Source: Wolbachia sp. (lineage in GTDB: Bacteria > Pseudomonadota > Alphaproteobacteria > Rickettsiales > Anaplasmataceae). From it: 6,396 bases of DNA. Positions 1 to 5,851 of the stretch are shown piece after piece. Position numbers and translations under genes: made by a program. The DNA is taken from contig JARBCG010000118.1 of assembly GCA_028803175.1 (NCBI GenBank), forward strand, positions 1 through 6,396. The letters run 5' to 3'. The first letter of the stretch is position 1. Every line of letters begins with the position of its first letter. Under the pieces are notes generated by a model. It was not told where the DNA came from. It did not search any database and saw nothing but the letters and a program-made list of their open reading frames with translations.

Positions 1-50
1 AAATGGTACTTTAAATTAAACGTACTGTGAGAGCTATGTTTGTAATCCAT
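1..50 (-). CDS. tnpA: IS200-like transposase TnpA, N-terminal fragment (partial at window edge)
   Basis: Read on the minus strand from the ATG at 50-48, the first 16 codons give MDYKHSSHSTFNLKYH. This is the typical start of IS200/IS605 single-domain HUH transposases, which open with a short basic stretch and then a LKYHLVF-type strand. Only this end is visible, so neither the HUH motif nor the catalytic Tyr can be judged. Residues 6 and 8 (S, H) look more family-like than the I and N in the second copy, so this copy may be less decayed. I cannot tell whether it is intact. Confidence 0.7.
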   Translation of the reverse strand, partial: MDYKHSSHSTFNLKYH

Positions 51-145
51 ACTAAACCATACTAAAGTAGTCCAACATAAAGTATATCATACTAAAGTGT
101 TTGACTTAAGGCGAGGGTGTTAAATAACCTACCTCACTACATAAA
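1..145 (-). mobile_element. IS200/IS605-like element, left (tnpA-upstream) end, cut by the window edge
   Basis: These 145 bases match 2588-2732 without a gap at a constant offset of 2587, with about 11 mismatches by my count. The stretch holds the first codons of a minus-strand transposase and about 95 bp of leader that in IS200 elements forms the left end. The shared sequence stops at ATAAA (141-145); the flanks then differ (TTTAC here, ACTAT in the other copy), which places the element border at or near 141-145. The palindrome seen in the other copy (CGCCTTAAGGCG) is damaged here, reading GACTTAAGGCG. The rest of the element lies left of the window. Confidence 0.8.
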
Positions 146-232
146 TTTACACTTAAATTTTTAAATATGAATGGTTTTCACTTGCCTATTTGTAAAAAAG
201 CATTACTTTTAGCTGCTCCCCTGCTTTATTTA

Positions 233-262
233 TTGTATTTTTAGCATAATAACATATACAAT
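233..262 (+). promoter_or_regulatory. Possible sigma-70 promoter of the kinase-rppH-tatD cluster
   Basis: A -10-like TACAAT (257-262, five of six consensus bases) lies 18 bases after a poor -35-like TTGTAT (233-238). It sits about 30-50 bases before the first possible start codons (294 or 312). In DNA this AT-rich such matches occur by chance, so this is only the best candidate for the cluster that follows. Confidence 0.2.
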
Positions 263-311
263 ATGTATCCCTCTGTATATAATTGAGTGCGATATGTTAT
301 TAGTATTTATT

Positions 312-857
312 ATGAACAATATTCCTATTTATCTAATTGGTTTTCCAGGCGGTGATAAGTTTACTATAGCAAAAGAACTGTGTAAAATAATTAATCCAAC
401 AGTATCAAGCAATAATCTATGGAAAAAGATCTTTGAAGTCAGGCAACATGCGTTAGAGATATTGAGCAAATACTATATTAAATCAAAGCATTATATATTT
501 ACTAATGAATTAATAGAAGATGACTCTTATGATTACAATACATATAATTAAATAGTTGATCTAAGTAAAAAAATGAACGTAAAAATTTTTCCTGTTGTAC
601 TACATTGTAGCAACGAAGAATTAATAAGACATATTCAGCCAGAAGATAGATATAAAGAAAAAAAGATTACTGACCCATACTTTACTATGAAAAGAATTAG
701 AGTAAAAAGGTTGCTCATACCTAAAGGTGCTTTTGAGATCGATAATTCAAATTTAAGTGCGAAAGAAGTTGCACAAAGAATTGTTAAAAAGATAAAGAGC
801 AAGAAATTAATTGTGACTTCTGTAGTAAAGAGCTTAAAAAATAGAGTATACCCATGA
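312..857 (+). pseudogene. Small P-loop nucleotide kinase-like protein, broken by an in-frame stop
   Basis: Two reading segments (to 551, and from 573) lie in the same frame and are separated only by TAA at 549-551. Read through, they form one protein of about 181 residues from the ATG at 312; an ATG at 294 would add six residues. The N-terminus (IYLIGFPGGDKFTIAKEL) is a beta-strand plus Walker A loop of small AAA/shikimate-kinase-like kinases. The glycine expected before the lysine is Asp (residue 15), so the loop is itself damaged. Later segments (IFTNELIE, FPVVLHC, ELIRHIQPEDR, FEIDNSNLSAKEVAQRI) follow the usual order of Walker B-like strand, lid and C-terminal helix. The region after Walker A seems short, so some substrate-binding residues may be missing. 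CAA to TAA would explain the stop. The substrate is unknown. The TGA stop overlaps the rppH ATG (ATGA, 854-857), so the gene probably once led an operon. Re-initiation at 573 cannot be excluded, but no ribosome site is evident. Confidence 0.75.
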
Positions 858-1339
858 TTAAACAAAAGAATGAATATCGTCCTTGTGTTGGCATAATGTT
901 ATTTAATAAACAAGGGCACATTTTTACCGGAAAACGCCTTGATAGTGGTGCTTATTGGCAGATGCCTCAAGGTGGAATTGATGATGGTGAAGAGTTGGAA
1001 CAAACAGCACTTCGTGAATTATTAGAAGAAGCTGGCACTAATAAAGCAGAAGTTATAGCTCAAAATAAAGATTGGATATATTACGACTTGCCGAAAGAAA
1101 TGGTGACAACTTGTTGGAATGGACGATATGCTGGACAAAAACAAAGGTGGTTTCTAATGAAATTCTTTGGAGAGGACCAAGACATTAATATCAATTATAC
1201 CAACCACCCAGAATTTAAAGAGTGGCGTTGGCAAAGCATAGATAATTTAGCAGCTAGTGCTATACCATTCAAAAAAGAAGTTTATAAAATAGTAATAGAA
1301 GAATTTTCTTCTACAGTAAAAGCCGCTATTATTGAGTAA
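854..1339 (+). CDS. rppH: RNA pyrophosphohydrolase (Nudix hydrolase)
   Basis: A complete 161-residue Nudix protein, the usual length for alpha-proteobacterial RppH. The family removes pyrophosphate from 5'-triphosphorylated RNA and so starts RNase E-dependent decay; the enzyme acts in the cytosol. The Nudix box GX5EX7REUXEEXGU fits exactly: G40, E46, R54, E55, E58, E59, G61, with E55, E58 and E59 as likely metal ligands. The N-terminal YRPCVGIMLFN strand, YWQMPQGGID before the box and GQKQRWFLMKF after it are RppH-type rather than MutT-type signatures. The ATG overlaps the TGA of the upstream kinase remnant (ATGA), which suggests coupled translation in the ancestor. With the upstream frame now closed at 549-551, ribosome delivery to this start may have changed. 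No strong Shine-Dalgarno sequence is visible. The reading frame shows no damage. Confidence 0.93.
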   Translation: MIKQKNEYRPCVGIMLFNKQGHIFTGKRLDSGAYWQMPQGGIDDGEELEQTALRELLEEAGTNKAEVIAQNKDWIYYDLPKEMVTTCWNGRYAGQKQRWFLMKFFGEDQDININYTNHPEFKEWRWQSIDNLAASAIPFKKEVYKIVIEEFSSTVKAAIIE

Positions 1340-1355
1340 TCTTTACAGCAAACCA

Positions 1356-2159
1356 ATGATAGTAGATTCTCACTGCCATTTGATTTATTTTTCAGAAGAT
1401 GAAATACCACAAGTAATTTCAAGAGCAGAGCAAAGTGGTGTAAAAATCTTACACAATATATGCATAAGTATTGATGACGTTCCCAAGTTACTAAAAACCT
1501 CTTCGTCTTATAATCAAGTTTTTTCATCTGTTGGCATACATCCACTTGACGCCACTATAGAAAATGGTGAATGCATAAAAGTTGAAGAGCTTATTGAATT
1601 TACTAATGATCAAAAAGTAATTAGCATAGGTGAAACTGGACTAGATTTTTTCAAATCCAACAATAAAGAAAATCAGAAAAAAAGTTTCGCATCTCATATA
1701 GAAGCAGCAAGGGTAACAAGGCTGCCTTTAGTTATTCATACGAGAAGTGCTGATGACGAAATGATTGATATGTTAAAATCAGAAATGAAAAATGGTGCTT
1801 TTACTGGAATAATGCATTGCTTTGCTTCCTCCAAAGAACTAGCTTATCAAGCCATAGACTTAGGACTATACATTTCATTTTCTGGAATAATCACTTTTAA
1901 AAACGCTCACTTACTAAAAGAAATTGCGCAGAGTGTTCCGCATGATCGTGTTTTAGTCGAAACAGACTCACCATACCTATCACCTGAACCTTATAGAGGT
2001 AAAAAAAACGAACCAGAAATGGTAAAATATGTGATAGATTGCTTAGTAAAATTATGGTGTAAGTCACCCGATGTGGTAGCAAAAATAACTACAGACAATT
2101 TTTTTAGGCTATGCACAAAACTCAACTTTAAAGAAATACTATCAAATACAACCAGCTAA
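1356..2159 (+). CDS. tatD: TatD-family metal-dependent hydrolase / DNase
   Basis: A 267-residue TIM-barrel amidohydrolase of the TatD family, cytosolic, with Mg-dependent nuclease activity known for E. coli TatD. The metal-site residues are all present: H6 and H8 in DSHCHL, E93 in GETGLDF, H128 in VIHTRS, H154 in MHCF and D204 in VETDSPYLSP. I chose the ATG at 1356 because TatD proteins start with M-[IL]-VDSHCHL. An in-frame TTG at 1332 would add eight unfamiliar residues and overlap rppH. From 1356 the gap to rppH is 16 bases, so the two are probably co-transcribed. The C-terminus is odd: the final codons ACC AGC TAA are part of the stem-loop at 2151-2166, which belongs to an IS200-like element. 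The last two or three residues and the stop therefore seem to come from the insertion. The core of the enzyme is unaffected. Confidence 0.92.
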   Translation: MIVDSHCHLIYFSEDEIPQVISRAEQSGVKILHNICISIDDVPKLLKTSSSYNQVFSSVGIHPLDATIENGECIKVEELIEFTNDQKVISIGETGLDFFKSNNKENQKKSFASHIEAARVTRLPLVIHTRSADDEMIDMLKSEMKNGAFTGIMHCFASSKELAYQAIDLGLYISFSGIITFKNAHLLKEIAQSVPHDRVLVETDSPYLSPEPYRGKKNEPEMVKYVIDCLVKLWCKSPDVVAKITTDNFFRLCTKLNFKEILSNTTS

Positions 2160-2166
2160 AGCTGGT
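2151..2166. repeat. Stem-loop of the IS200-like right end
   Basis: ACCAGC-TAAA-GCTGGT forms a perfect 6-bp stem with a four-base loop, extendable to 7 bp with a two-base loop. It contains the stop codon of tatD (2157-2159). As an IS200-family subterminal hairpin it would be the recognition site of TnpA. It could also act as a weak terminator or mRNA 3' stabiliser for tatD, but on the plus strand it is followed by A residues, not T residues, so it is not a classic intrinsic terminator. Confidence 0.6.
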
Positions 2167-2192
2167 GGTTAAAAAAACTCATGTAAAGCAGA

Positions 2193-2637
2193 TTATGAGT
2201 TTAAAAACTCGATGTTGAAATCATTAGAATAGCTATGAAGACTTCCTTGTTCTTCTATACACTTCTGTACATCTGTAGAATTCGCATTGCCAACTGTAAC
2301 AGCAAAGTATCCTCTTGCCAAAGACGCTGCCCCAAATATCTTTTTCTTAAGTGTTCAAATTCCTGGAATAACTTGTGACTATTCTTTCCATTAATATACT
2401 GTACCAACTTAGATAGCTACATGCTGGGAGACATAGAGATTAGCATATGGTCAGGAGTAATATTACCTCTTACGATATCTGCGTAGTTTGCAGTACATAT
2501 TTCCCTGATAATTTCTTTGCTACGCACCGTTGTTTGACATGTAAATATTCTATATCTGCACTTAATCTGTACTTAGTACAGAACACCAAATGGTACTTTA
2601 AATTAAACGTACTGTTAGAGATATGTTTGTAATCCAT
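2193..2637 (-). pseudogene. tnpA: IS200-like transposase TnpA, multiply broken
   Basis: Three frames are needed to rebuild the protein. Segment 1 starts at the ATG 2637-2635 (MDYKHISNSTFNLKYHLVF, then CTKYR). Segment 2 reads IIREICTANYADIVRGNITP, then DHM, LISM and LSKLVQYI, and ends LRKRYLGQRLW. Segment 3 reads ARGYFAVTVGN, then VQKCIEEQ, and ends at the TAA 2195-2193. The first shift lies near 2505-2530; the second, near 2318-2320, fits loss of one G. An in-frame TAG occurs at 2419-2417. Known IS200/IS605 TnpA proteins carry an HUH pair (DHxHM); here only DHM remains, as if two codons were deleted (His at 2449-2447). The catalytic Tyr expected in a QKYIEEQ-like helix is Cys (2261-2259). The copy cannot make active transposase, although its ends might still be moved by an active relative elsewhere. 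Confidence 0.88.
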
Positions 2638-2688
2638 GCTAAATCATACTAAAGTAGTCCAACATAAAGTATATTATACTAAAGTGTC

Positions 2689-2700
2689 CGCCTTAAGGCG
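2689..2700. repeat. Perfect 12-bp palindrome in the IS200-like left end
   Basis: CGCCTTAAGGCG is fully self-complementary and lies upstream of tnpA in the element's left end. Next to it, GGTG-TTAACC-CACC (2703-2716) can form a second small hairpin. Imperfect subterminal hairpins are the binding sites of IS200/IS605 transposases. The palindrome is degraded in the copy at the window start, while the flanking bases are conserved. Confidence 0.5.
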
Positions 2701-2733
2701 AGGGTGTTAACCCACCTACCTCACTACATAAAA

Positions 2734-2799
2734 CTATCCTTTCTTGACTATCCACTGGGGTACATCCTTAGTTTTTTTCACAACATTGGAGTTTACCAT
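2734..2799 (-). pseudogene. Unknown protein, N-terminal fragment cut off by the IS200-like element
   Basis: From the ATG at 2799-2797 the minus strand reads 21 residues, starting MVNSNVVKKTKDVPQW and ending VKKG, then TAG at 2736-2734. The stop sits one or two bases from the border of the IS200-like element, so the frame is probably truncated by that insertion. AGGGA lies a few bases before the ATG and could be its ribosome site. A second copy of the same start occurs on the plus strand at 6345-6396. I do not recognise the family. Conservation of this short frame, including the start and AGGGA, in both copies is the main evidence that it is a real gene start. Confidence 0.4.
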
Positions 2800-2843
2800 A
2801 TTTCCCTGGCTCTTTTATTTTCTTCTAATCCATAGTTGGCATT
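2751..2843 (-). repeat. Repeat copy A, inverted relative to copy B at 6300-6392
   Basis: Read on the minus strand, this stretch matches 6300-6392 read on the plus strand, with about nine substitutions and two single-base indels by eye (about 88% identity). It covers the end of one broken gene (the shared ...PTMD stop) and the start of the next (MVNSN). Homology stops sharply upstream of GCCAACTATGG, so only the junction between the two genes is shared. Confidence 0.8.
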
Positions 2844-3172
2844 ATTAAGGCGGAATGTTTGGCAAGTAGCTTGTTAGTTATATTGGTTATATTAACTTCA
2901 TTTGCGATGGCTTGTGTGTCAACCTTATCTGCAATATCCTATGTATCGATCTCACCAGCAACTTGAATTGTAAAAATTTCACTTCTATTATTAGTAGCAT
3001 TAAGCACTAATAAGGACAGTTTTTTATTGTTACCATTATTGTTACCATCTTTCGCATCCAACACTAACGATGATAGTGTTCTATGATTACTATCAGTTGC
3101 ATTAAGCACTGCCCTTCCTAAGCCAGAAGAATGTTTAGGATCAAGAAGTTTGGTATCAACACTACTACAATG
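2825..3172 (-). pseudogene. Unknown Asn/Asp-rich protein remnant with an internal stop
   Basis: The minus-strand frame runs from about 3172 (a TAA lies just upstream at 3175-3173) to the TAG at 2827-2825, about 115 codons, with one internal TAG at 2941-2939. The reading contains VDTKLLDPKHSSGLGRAV, then LNATDSNHRTLSSLVLDAKD, KKLSLLVLNATNNRSEIFTI, GEIDT-stop-DIADKVDTQA and ANEVNITNITNKLLAKHS. It has natural composition and an internal repeat: LNATDSNHRTLSSLVLDA resembles the later LSLLVLNATNNRSEIFTI. This favours it over the plus-strand frames of the same stretch, which are Leu/Ser-rich shadows. CAG to TAG (Gln) would explain the internal stop. No start codon is visible, so the 5' end is probably lost. 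I do not know the family; a phage-derived or secreted repeat protein is only a guess. Confidence 0.55.
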
Positions 3173-3179
3173 TTATATT

Positions 3180-3838
3180 GACGCTTTATTTAGTAGACCT
3201 AGTCACACTACAATTAATAATATAACTAACATTAACTATGGTAGTAGCAATCAGAAAAGTAGAAAAGATAAAAGAAAAGAAGAAGATGGTAGAAAATTAT
3301 TAGCTTCAGGAATAACAGATGTAGTTGTGGTCATTATTTTTCACGTTTCTATGTGCTATTTATATAATAGAAGAAGAAAAATGGCTGGAAAATCAAGTAA
3401 AACAGACTATCTTGACAATAAACTTCAGACATTTAGAAATATAGAATTTGTAAATTGTACTGTTTCTTTAATAGCCCTCGTAGCTTGAGCTGTTTATCCA
3501 GTCTTACCAGCTTGGGGTTCAACTATTCTTGGCGTTTATTCTCTTGCATGTTTTGTTGGCAGTTTAGCTTTTCATATGAAGCATGAGGAAGAATTAGAGA
3601 ACATTGAGAAGGCTAAAGAAACTGTATAAGGTTATACCAACCAAAACTTTGTCCTAATTATCAGGCTTACTCTAATGAAGAACCTCCTTCTTACTTTCCT
3701 TAGTATCAAAATGCTCTTCCAGCTTATAATAACCAAAGTTATCCAGATTTCTTTAGTTAATTTGATAATCCCCATGTAACAGGACAACAACAATTTATTG
3801 GTTCTAATAAATCTTAGACTTACCTTACTAACTTGTAA
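3180..3838 (+). pseudogene. Multi-pass membrane protein remnant with PPSY-containing tail
   Basis: The frame begins without a credible start near 3180 (DALFSRPSHTTINN...). It has a highly charged segment (RKDKRKEEDGRK), then three hydrophobic stretches at about 3321-3370, 3447-3515 and 3520-3575, and an acidic helix (MKHEEELENIEKAKETV). The TGA at 3486-3488 interrupts the second hydrophobic stretch. After the TAA at 3627-3629 the reading continues in another frame as RLYQPKLCPNYQAYSNEEPP, then SYFP, a tail rich in Pro, Tyr, Asn and Gln. This tail is cut by TAG 3701-3703, TAA 3758-3760 and TAG 3815-3817 before a natural end at 3836-3838. Each of these three stops fits a former Gln codon by one C-to-T change. 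The layout (cytosolic basic part, membrane hairpins, PPxY-bearing tail) recalls secreted or surface proteins of endosymbionts, but I cannot name the family. It cannot yield a full protein now. Confidence 0.65.
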
Positions 3839-3873
3839 CTTTAATATAGTTACCAGTTGTATTTAGATTAGAC

Positions 3874-4014
3874 CTCTTTCGAAACCGATTTCGAAACCGA
3901 TTTGTGATGGGAAATTTTTAGGGAGAAGTGCAACCACAGAATACTTGAGTGTATTTGAGGAGCATAGCTCAGTTTCAACAACAAAATTACCATTAGAATT
4001 GAGTTTCGAAAGAG
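3874..4014. mobile_element. MITE-like element or internally deleted IS with 12-bp inverted ends
   Basis: CTCTTTCGAAAC at 3874-3885 and GTTTCGAAAGAG at 4003-4014 are perfect inverted repeats 141 bp apart end to end. No coding frame is visible between them. From memory, AGACCTCTTTCGAAA-type ends belong to Wolbachia IS5-group insertion sequences, so this is probably a non-autonomous derivative that keeps one transposon end. The right side lacks the full outer bases (GAGAAC instead of GAGGTCT), so that end is damaged or the border differs. The element ends 73 bp before dnaG. Confidence 0.65.
3877..3903 (+). repeat. 12-bp tandem duplication inside the MITE-like end
   Basis: TTCGAAACCGAT occurs twice in a row (3878-3889 and 3890-3901); period-12 identity extends one base to the left and two to the right. 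The duplication also doubles the inverted-repeat core TTCGAAAC, so the element has two candidate left ends 12 bp apart. It probably arose by slippage. Confidence 0.8.
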
Positions 4015-4087
4015 AACTATTGATCTGCAGTGTACATATCAGCTAAATTTCGTACACTTTATTATATCTCCACAATTAACTCAATAA

Positions 4088-5851
4088 ATGGATCACATAG
4101 ATATTATAAAATCAAAGTTATTATTATCTGATATAGTAAGCAAGAAAGTTAGATTAACAAAAAGAGGTGATAATTTTGCTGGACTGTGTCCATTTCATCA
4201 TGAGAAGACTCCTTCTTTTTCAGTAAGCAATACTAGAGGATTATACTACTGTTTCGGTTGCTCTGCATATGGTGATGCATTTGAGTTTATTTCACAAACT
4301 GAAGGCCTAAGTTTTAAGGAAGCGGTAGAAAGATTAGCACCAATTGCAGGTGTTGAGCTTCCTAAAAATCTTAATATTATAAAAGAAGATAACAAATTAT
4401 TTTCAGCACTTAGTTTATCTGCAAATTGGTTTTTTCAAAAAAATCAAAGTATTTTGGGTTATTTAAAGCAGCGCAATATTTCATCTGAAATCATAAATAA
4501 ATTTAAAATAGGGTATGCACCAAGCTCTGGCTTAAAAGAGTATTTGAACTCTGTAGGTATTGAAGACAAAACTTTGATCGATGTTGGATTAAAAAACAAA
4601 AATTTTCGTGACTATTTTTATGATCGACTAATGTTTCCTATATATAACGTTACAGGAAAGGTTATTGGTTTTGGTGGACGTGTATTTAATTCTAAGCAAC
4701 AGCCTAAATATTTAAATAGTCCAGAAAGTCAGCTCTTTAAGAAGAAGGAGAACTTATACGGATTAAACTTTGCTTTGAGTGAAATACGTAAAAAACAGCA
4801 TATATTTGTTGTTGAAGGGTATATGGATGTGATAGCGCTGCATCAAGCAGGAATTAGTAACACTGTTGCTCCTCTTGGCACTGCAATTTCTGCAGAACAA
4901 ATAAAAAACCTATGGAGATTTGCTAAAGAAATATCTATCTGTATGGATGGTGACAGTTCTGGATATAATGCTGCTATAAGAGTTGCTGAACTAGCTTTAC
5001 CAATATTAGAGCCAGGGTATACATTAAAGTTTGTGACTTTGCAGAGCAATAAAGATCCATATGATATATGTAATGAACTAGAATATAAAAAAGAAGATGT
5101 ATTGACTGCGTTAAATCATTTGACAAAACCGCATTCTGAATATTTATGGTACCACATAATTACTAGTAATTTGCAGAATTATGATGAATTTGTTCCGGAA
5201 AAATATTCAATTCTTGAACATGAATTTATGGAATACGTCAATGCCATCAGTAACAGTAGCATAAGAAGATATTACAGAGACTATTTCTATAATAAAATCG
5301 GTGAACTAAGAAATAATTCTAGAAAGCAGACTTTTAGTTATAAAACCAGGGTAACAAAAGGTGATTATTTTCACAACAAATCTCCAGAACTAATTGAGGC
5401 AGAGCAAAATCAGGCCATAATTTTACGTATAGCCATGGAATTCCCTGAGATCTTAGGTCACCCTATATCTTTTGAACAATTTTCCAATTTCGAATTTACT
5501 GATCAAGAAAAAAGAAAATTACAACAACGTATGGTTGATATAATAAGCAAGGACATCAAACTGAATCAAGAGGTTTTACTTCAACAATTTGAACAGGCTA
5601 ACCTTATAAGATATATAATAGAAAAAACTAGCGTATTAAACAGTCAATTAAAAGATAGAAAGTCTGCAGAAATTATGTGGAATAATATAGTGTTATTAAA
5701 AGAATTAAACTCATTACAGAAAGAAAAAACTGCGGCAAGATTAATCGGTAATTTCGATTTAGAAGAAAGATTAATAGAACAAATAAAACGCATAGAAGAT
5801 AACATACAGGAAATACAAATGGAATTCATTCAAGAAGAAACTAATCGCTAA
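4088..5851 (+). CDS. dnaG: DNA primase DnaG
   Basis: A complete 587-residue bacterial primase, which makes RNA primers at the replication fork together with the DnaB helicase. The N-terminal CHC2 zinc ribbon is intact: C34, H37, C55 and C58 with the usual CX2H-X17-CX2C spacing. The catalytic core follows, with the primase segments RLMFPIYNVTGKVIGFGGRV and YLNSPES (about 180-215). The TOPRIM metal site shows E243 in VVEGYMDV, D287 and D289 in MDGDSSGYNAA, and a DPYD motif at 323-326. Residues from about 430 form the weakly conserved, mostly helical C-terminal domain that normally contacts DnaB. The length is normal for the family. The ATG at 4088 gives the standard start (IDIIKSKLLLSDIVSKKV...). 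No clear Shine-Dalgarno sequence precedes it, and possible promoter bases (TTGATC at 4020, TACACT at 4053) are weak. Upstream lies only mobile and decayed DNA, so transcription probably starts within 4015-4087. No rpoD follows within the window. Confidence 0.97.
   Translation: MDHIDIIKSKLLLSDIVSKKVRLTKRGDNFAGLCPFHHEKTPSFSVSNTRGLYYCFGCSAYGDAFEFISQTEGLSFKEAVERLAPIAGVELPKNLNIIKEDNKLFSALSLSANWFFQKNQSILGYLKQRNISSEIINKFKIGYAPSSGLKEYLNSVGIEDKTLIDVGLKNKNFRDYFYDRLMFPIYNVTGKVIGFGGRVFNSKQQPKYLNSPESQLFKKKENLYGLNFALSEIRKKQHIFVVEGYMDVIALHQAGISNTVAPLGTAISAEQIKNLWRFAKEISICMDGDSSGYNAAIRVAELALPILEPGYTLKFVTLQSNKDPYDICNELEYKKEDVLTALNHLTKPHSEYLWYHIITSNLQNYDEFVPEKYSILEHEFMEYVNAISNSSIRRYYRDYFYNKIGELRNNSRKQTFSYKTRVTKGDYFHNKSPELIEAEQNQAIILRIAMEFPEILGHPISFEQFSNFEFTDQEKRKLQQRMVDIISKDIKLNQEVLLQQFEQANLIRYIIEKTSVLNSQLKDRKSAEIMWNNIVLLKELNSLQKEKTAARLIGNFDLEERLIEQIKRIEDNIQEIQMEFIQEETNR

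Larger units (their letters stand above)
2145..2732 (-). mobile_element. Degenerate IS200/IS605-like element
   Basis: A roughly 590-bp element with a broken minus-strand tnpA (2193-2637). Its left end (2638-2732) matches the copy at 1-145. The right end carries a stem-loop at 2151-2166, a usual feature of this family, which moves as single-stranded DNA without target duplication. The left border is fixed by the two-copy comparison near 2728-2732; the shared ATAAA (TTTAT on the element strand) may be the retained target motif. The right border near 2145-2150 is inferred from the stem-loop alone. The element lies directly against tatD on one side and against a decayed minus-strand gene on the other. 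Confidence 0.85.

Noticed and set aside
167..244. A 25-codon frame MNGFHLPICKKALLLAAPLL..., short and hydrophobic, ahead of the kinase remnant
   Set aside because: No ribosome site, no recognised family, and the length is expected by chance in AT-rich DNA. It might be a remnant of a membrane protein, but that cannot be supported.
1332..1355. TTG start for tatD, overlapping rppH
   Set aside because: The ATG at 1356 gives the canonical MIVDSHCHL start; the extra eight residues have no family support.
2151..2178. Intrinsic terminator for tatD
   Set aside because: The hairpin is followed by A residues on the plus strand and belongs to the IS200-like end.
2447..2632. Plus-strand frame of 61 codons
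   Set aside because: It is antisense to the tnpA remnant, whose minus-strand reading is clearly recognisable.
3150..3179. TTG start at 3150 for the membrane-protein frame
   Set aside because: The frame is open further upstream and this part overlaps the minus-strand gene; VSTLLQCYIDA looks like antisense of that gene, so the start is not credible.
549..3817. Use of UAA/UAG as Gln (reassigned code)
   Set aside because: rppH and tatD end with TAA at the expected protein ends and dnaG has no internal stops, while the stop-bearing genes also carry frameshifts and motif loss, so they are pseudogenes.
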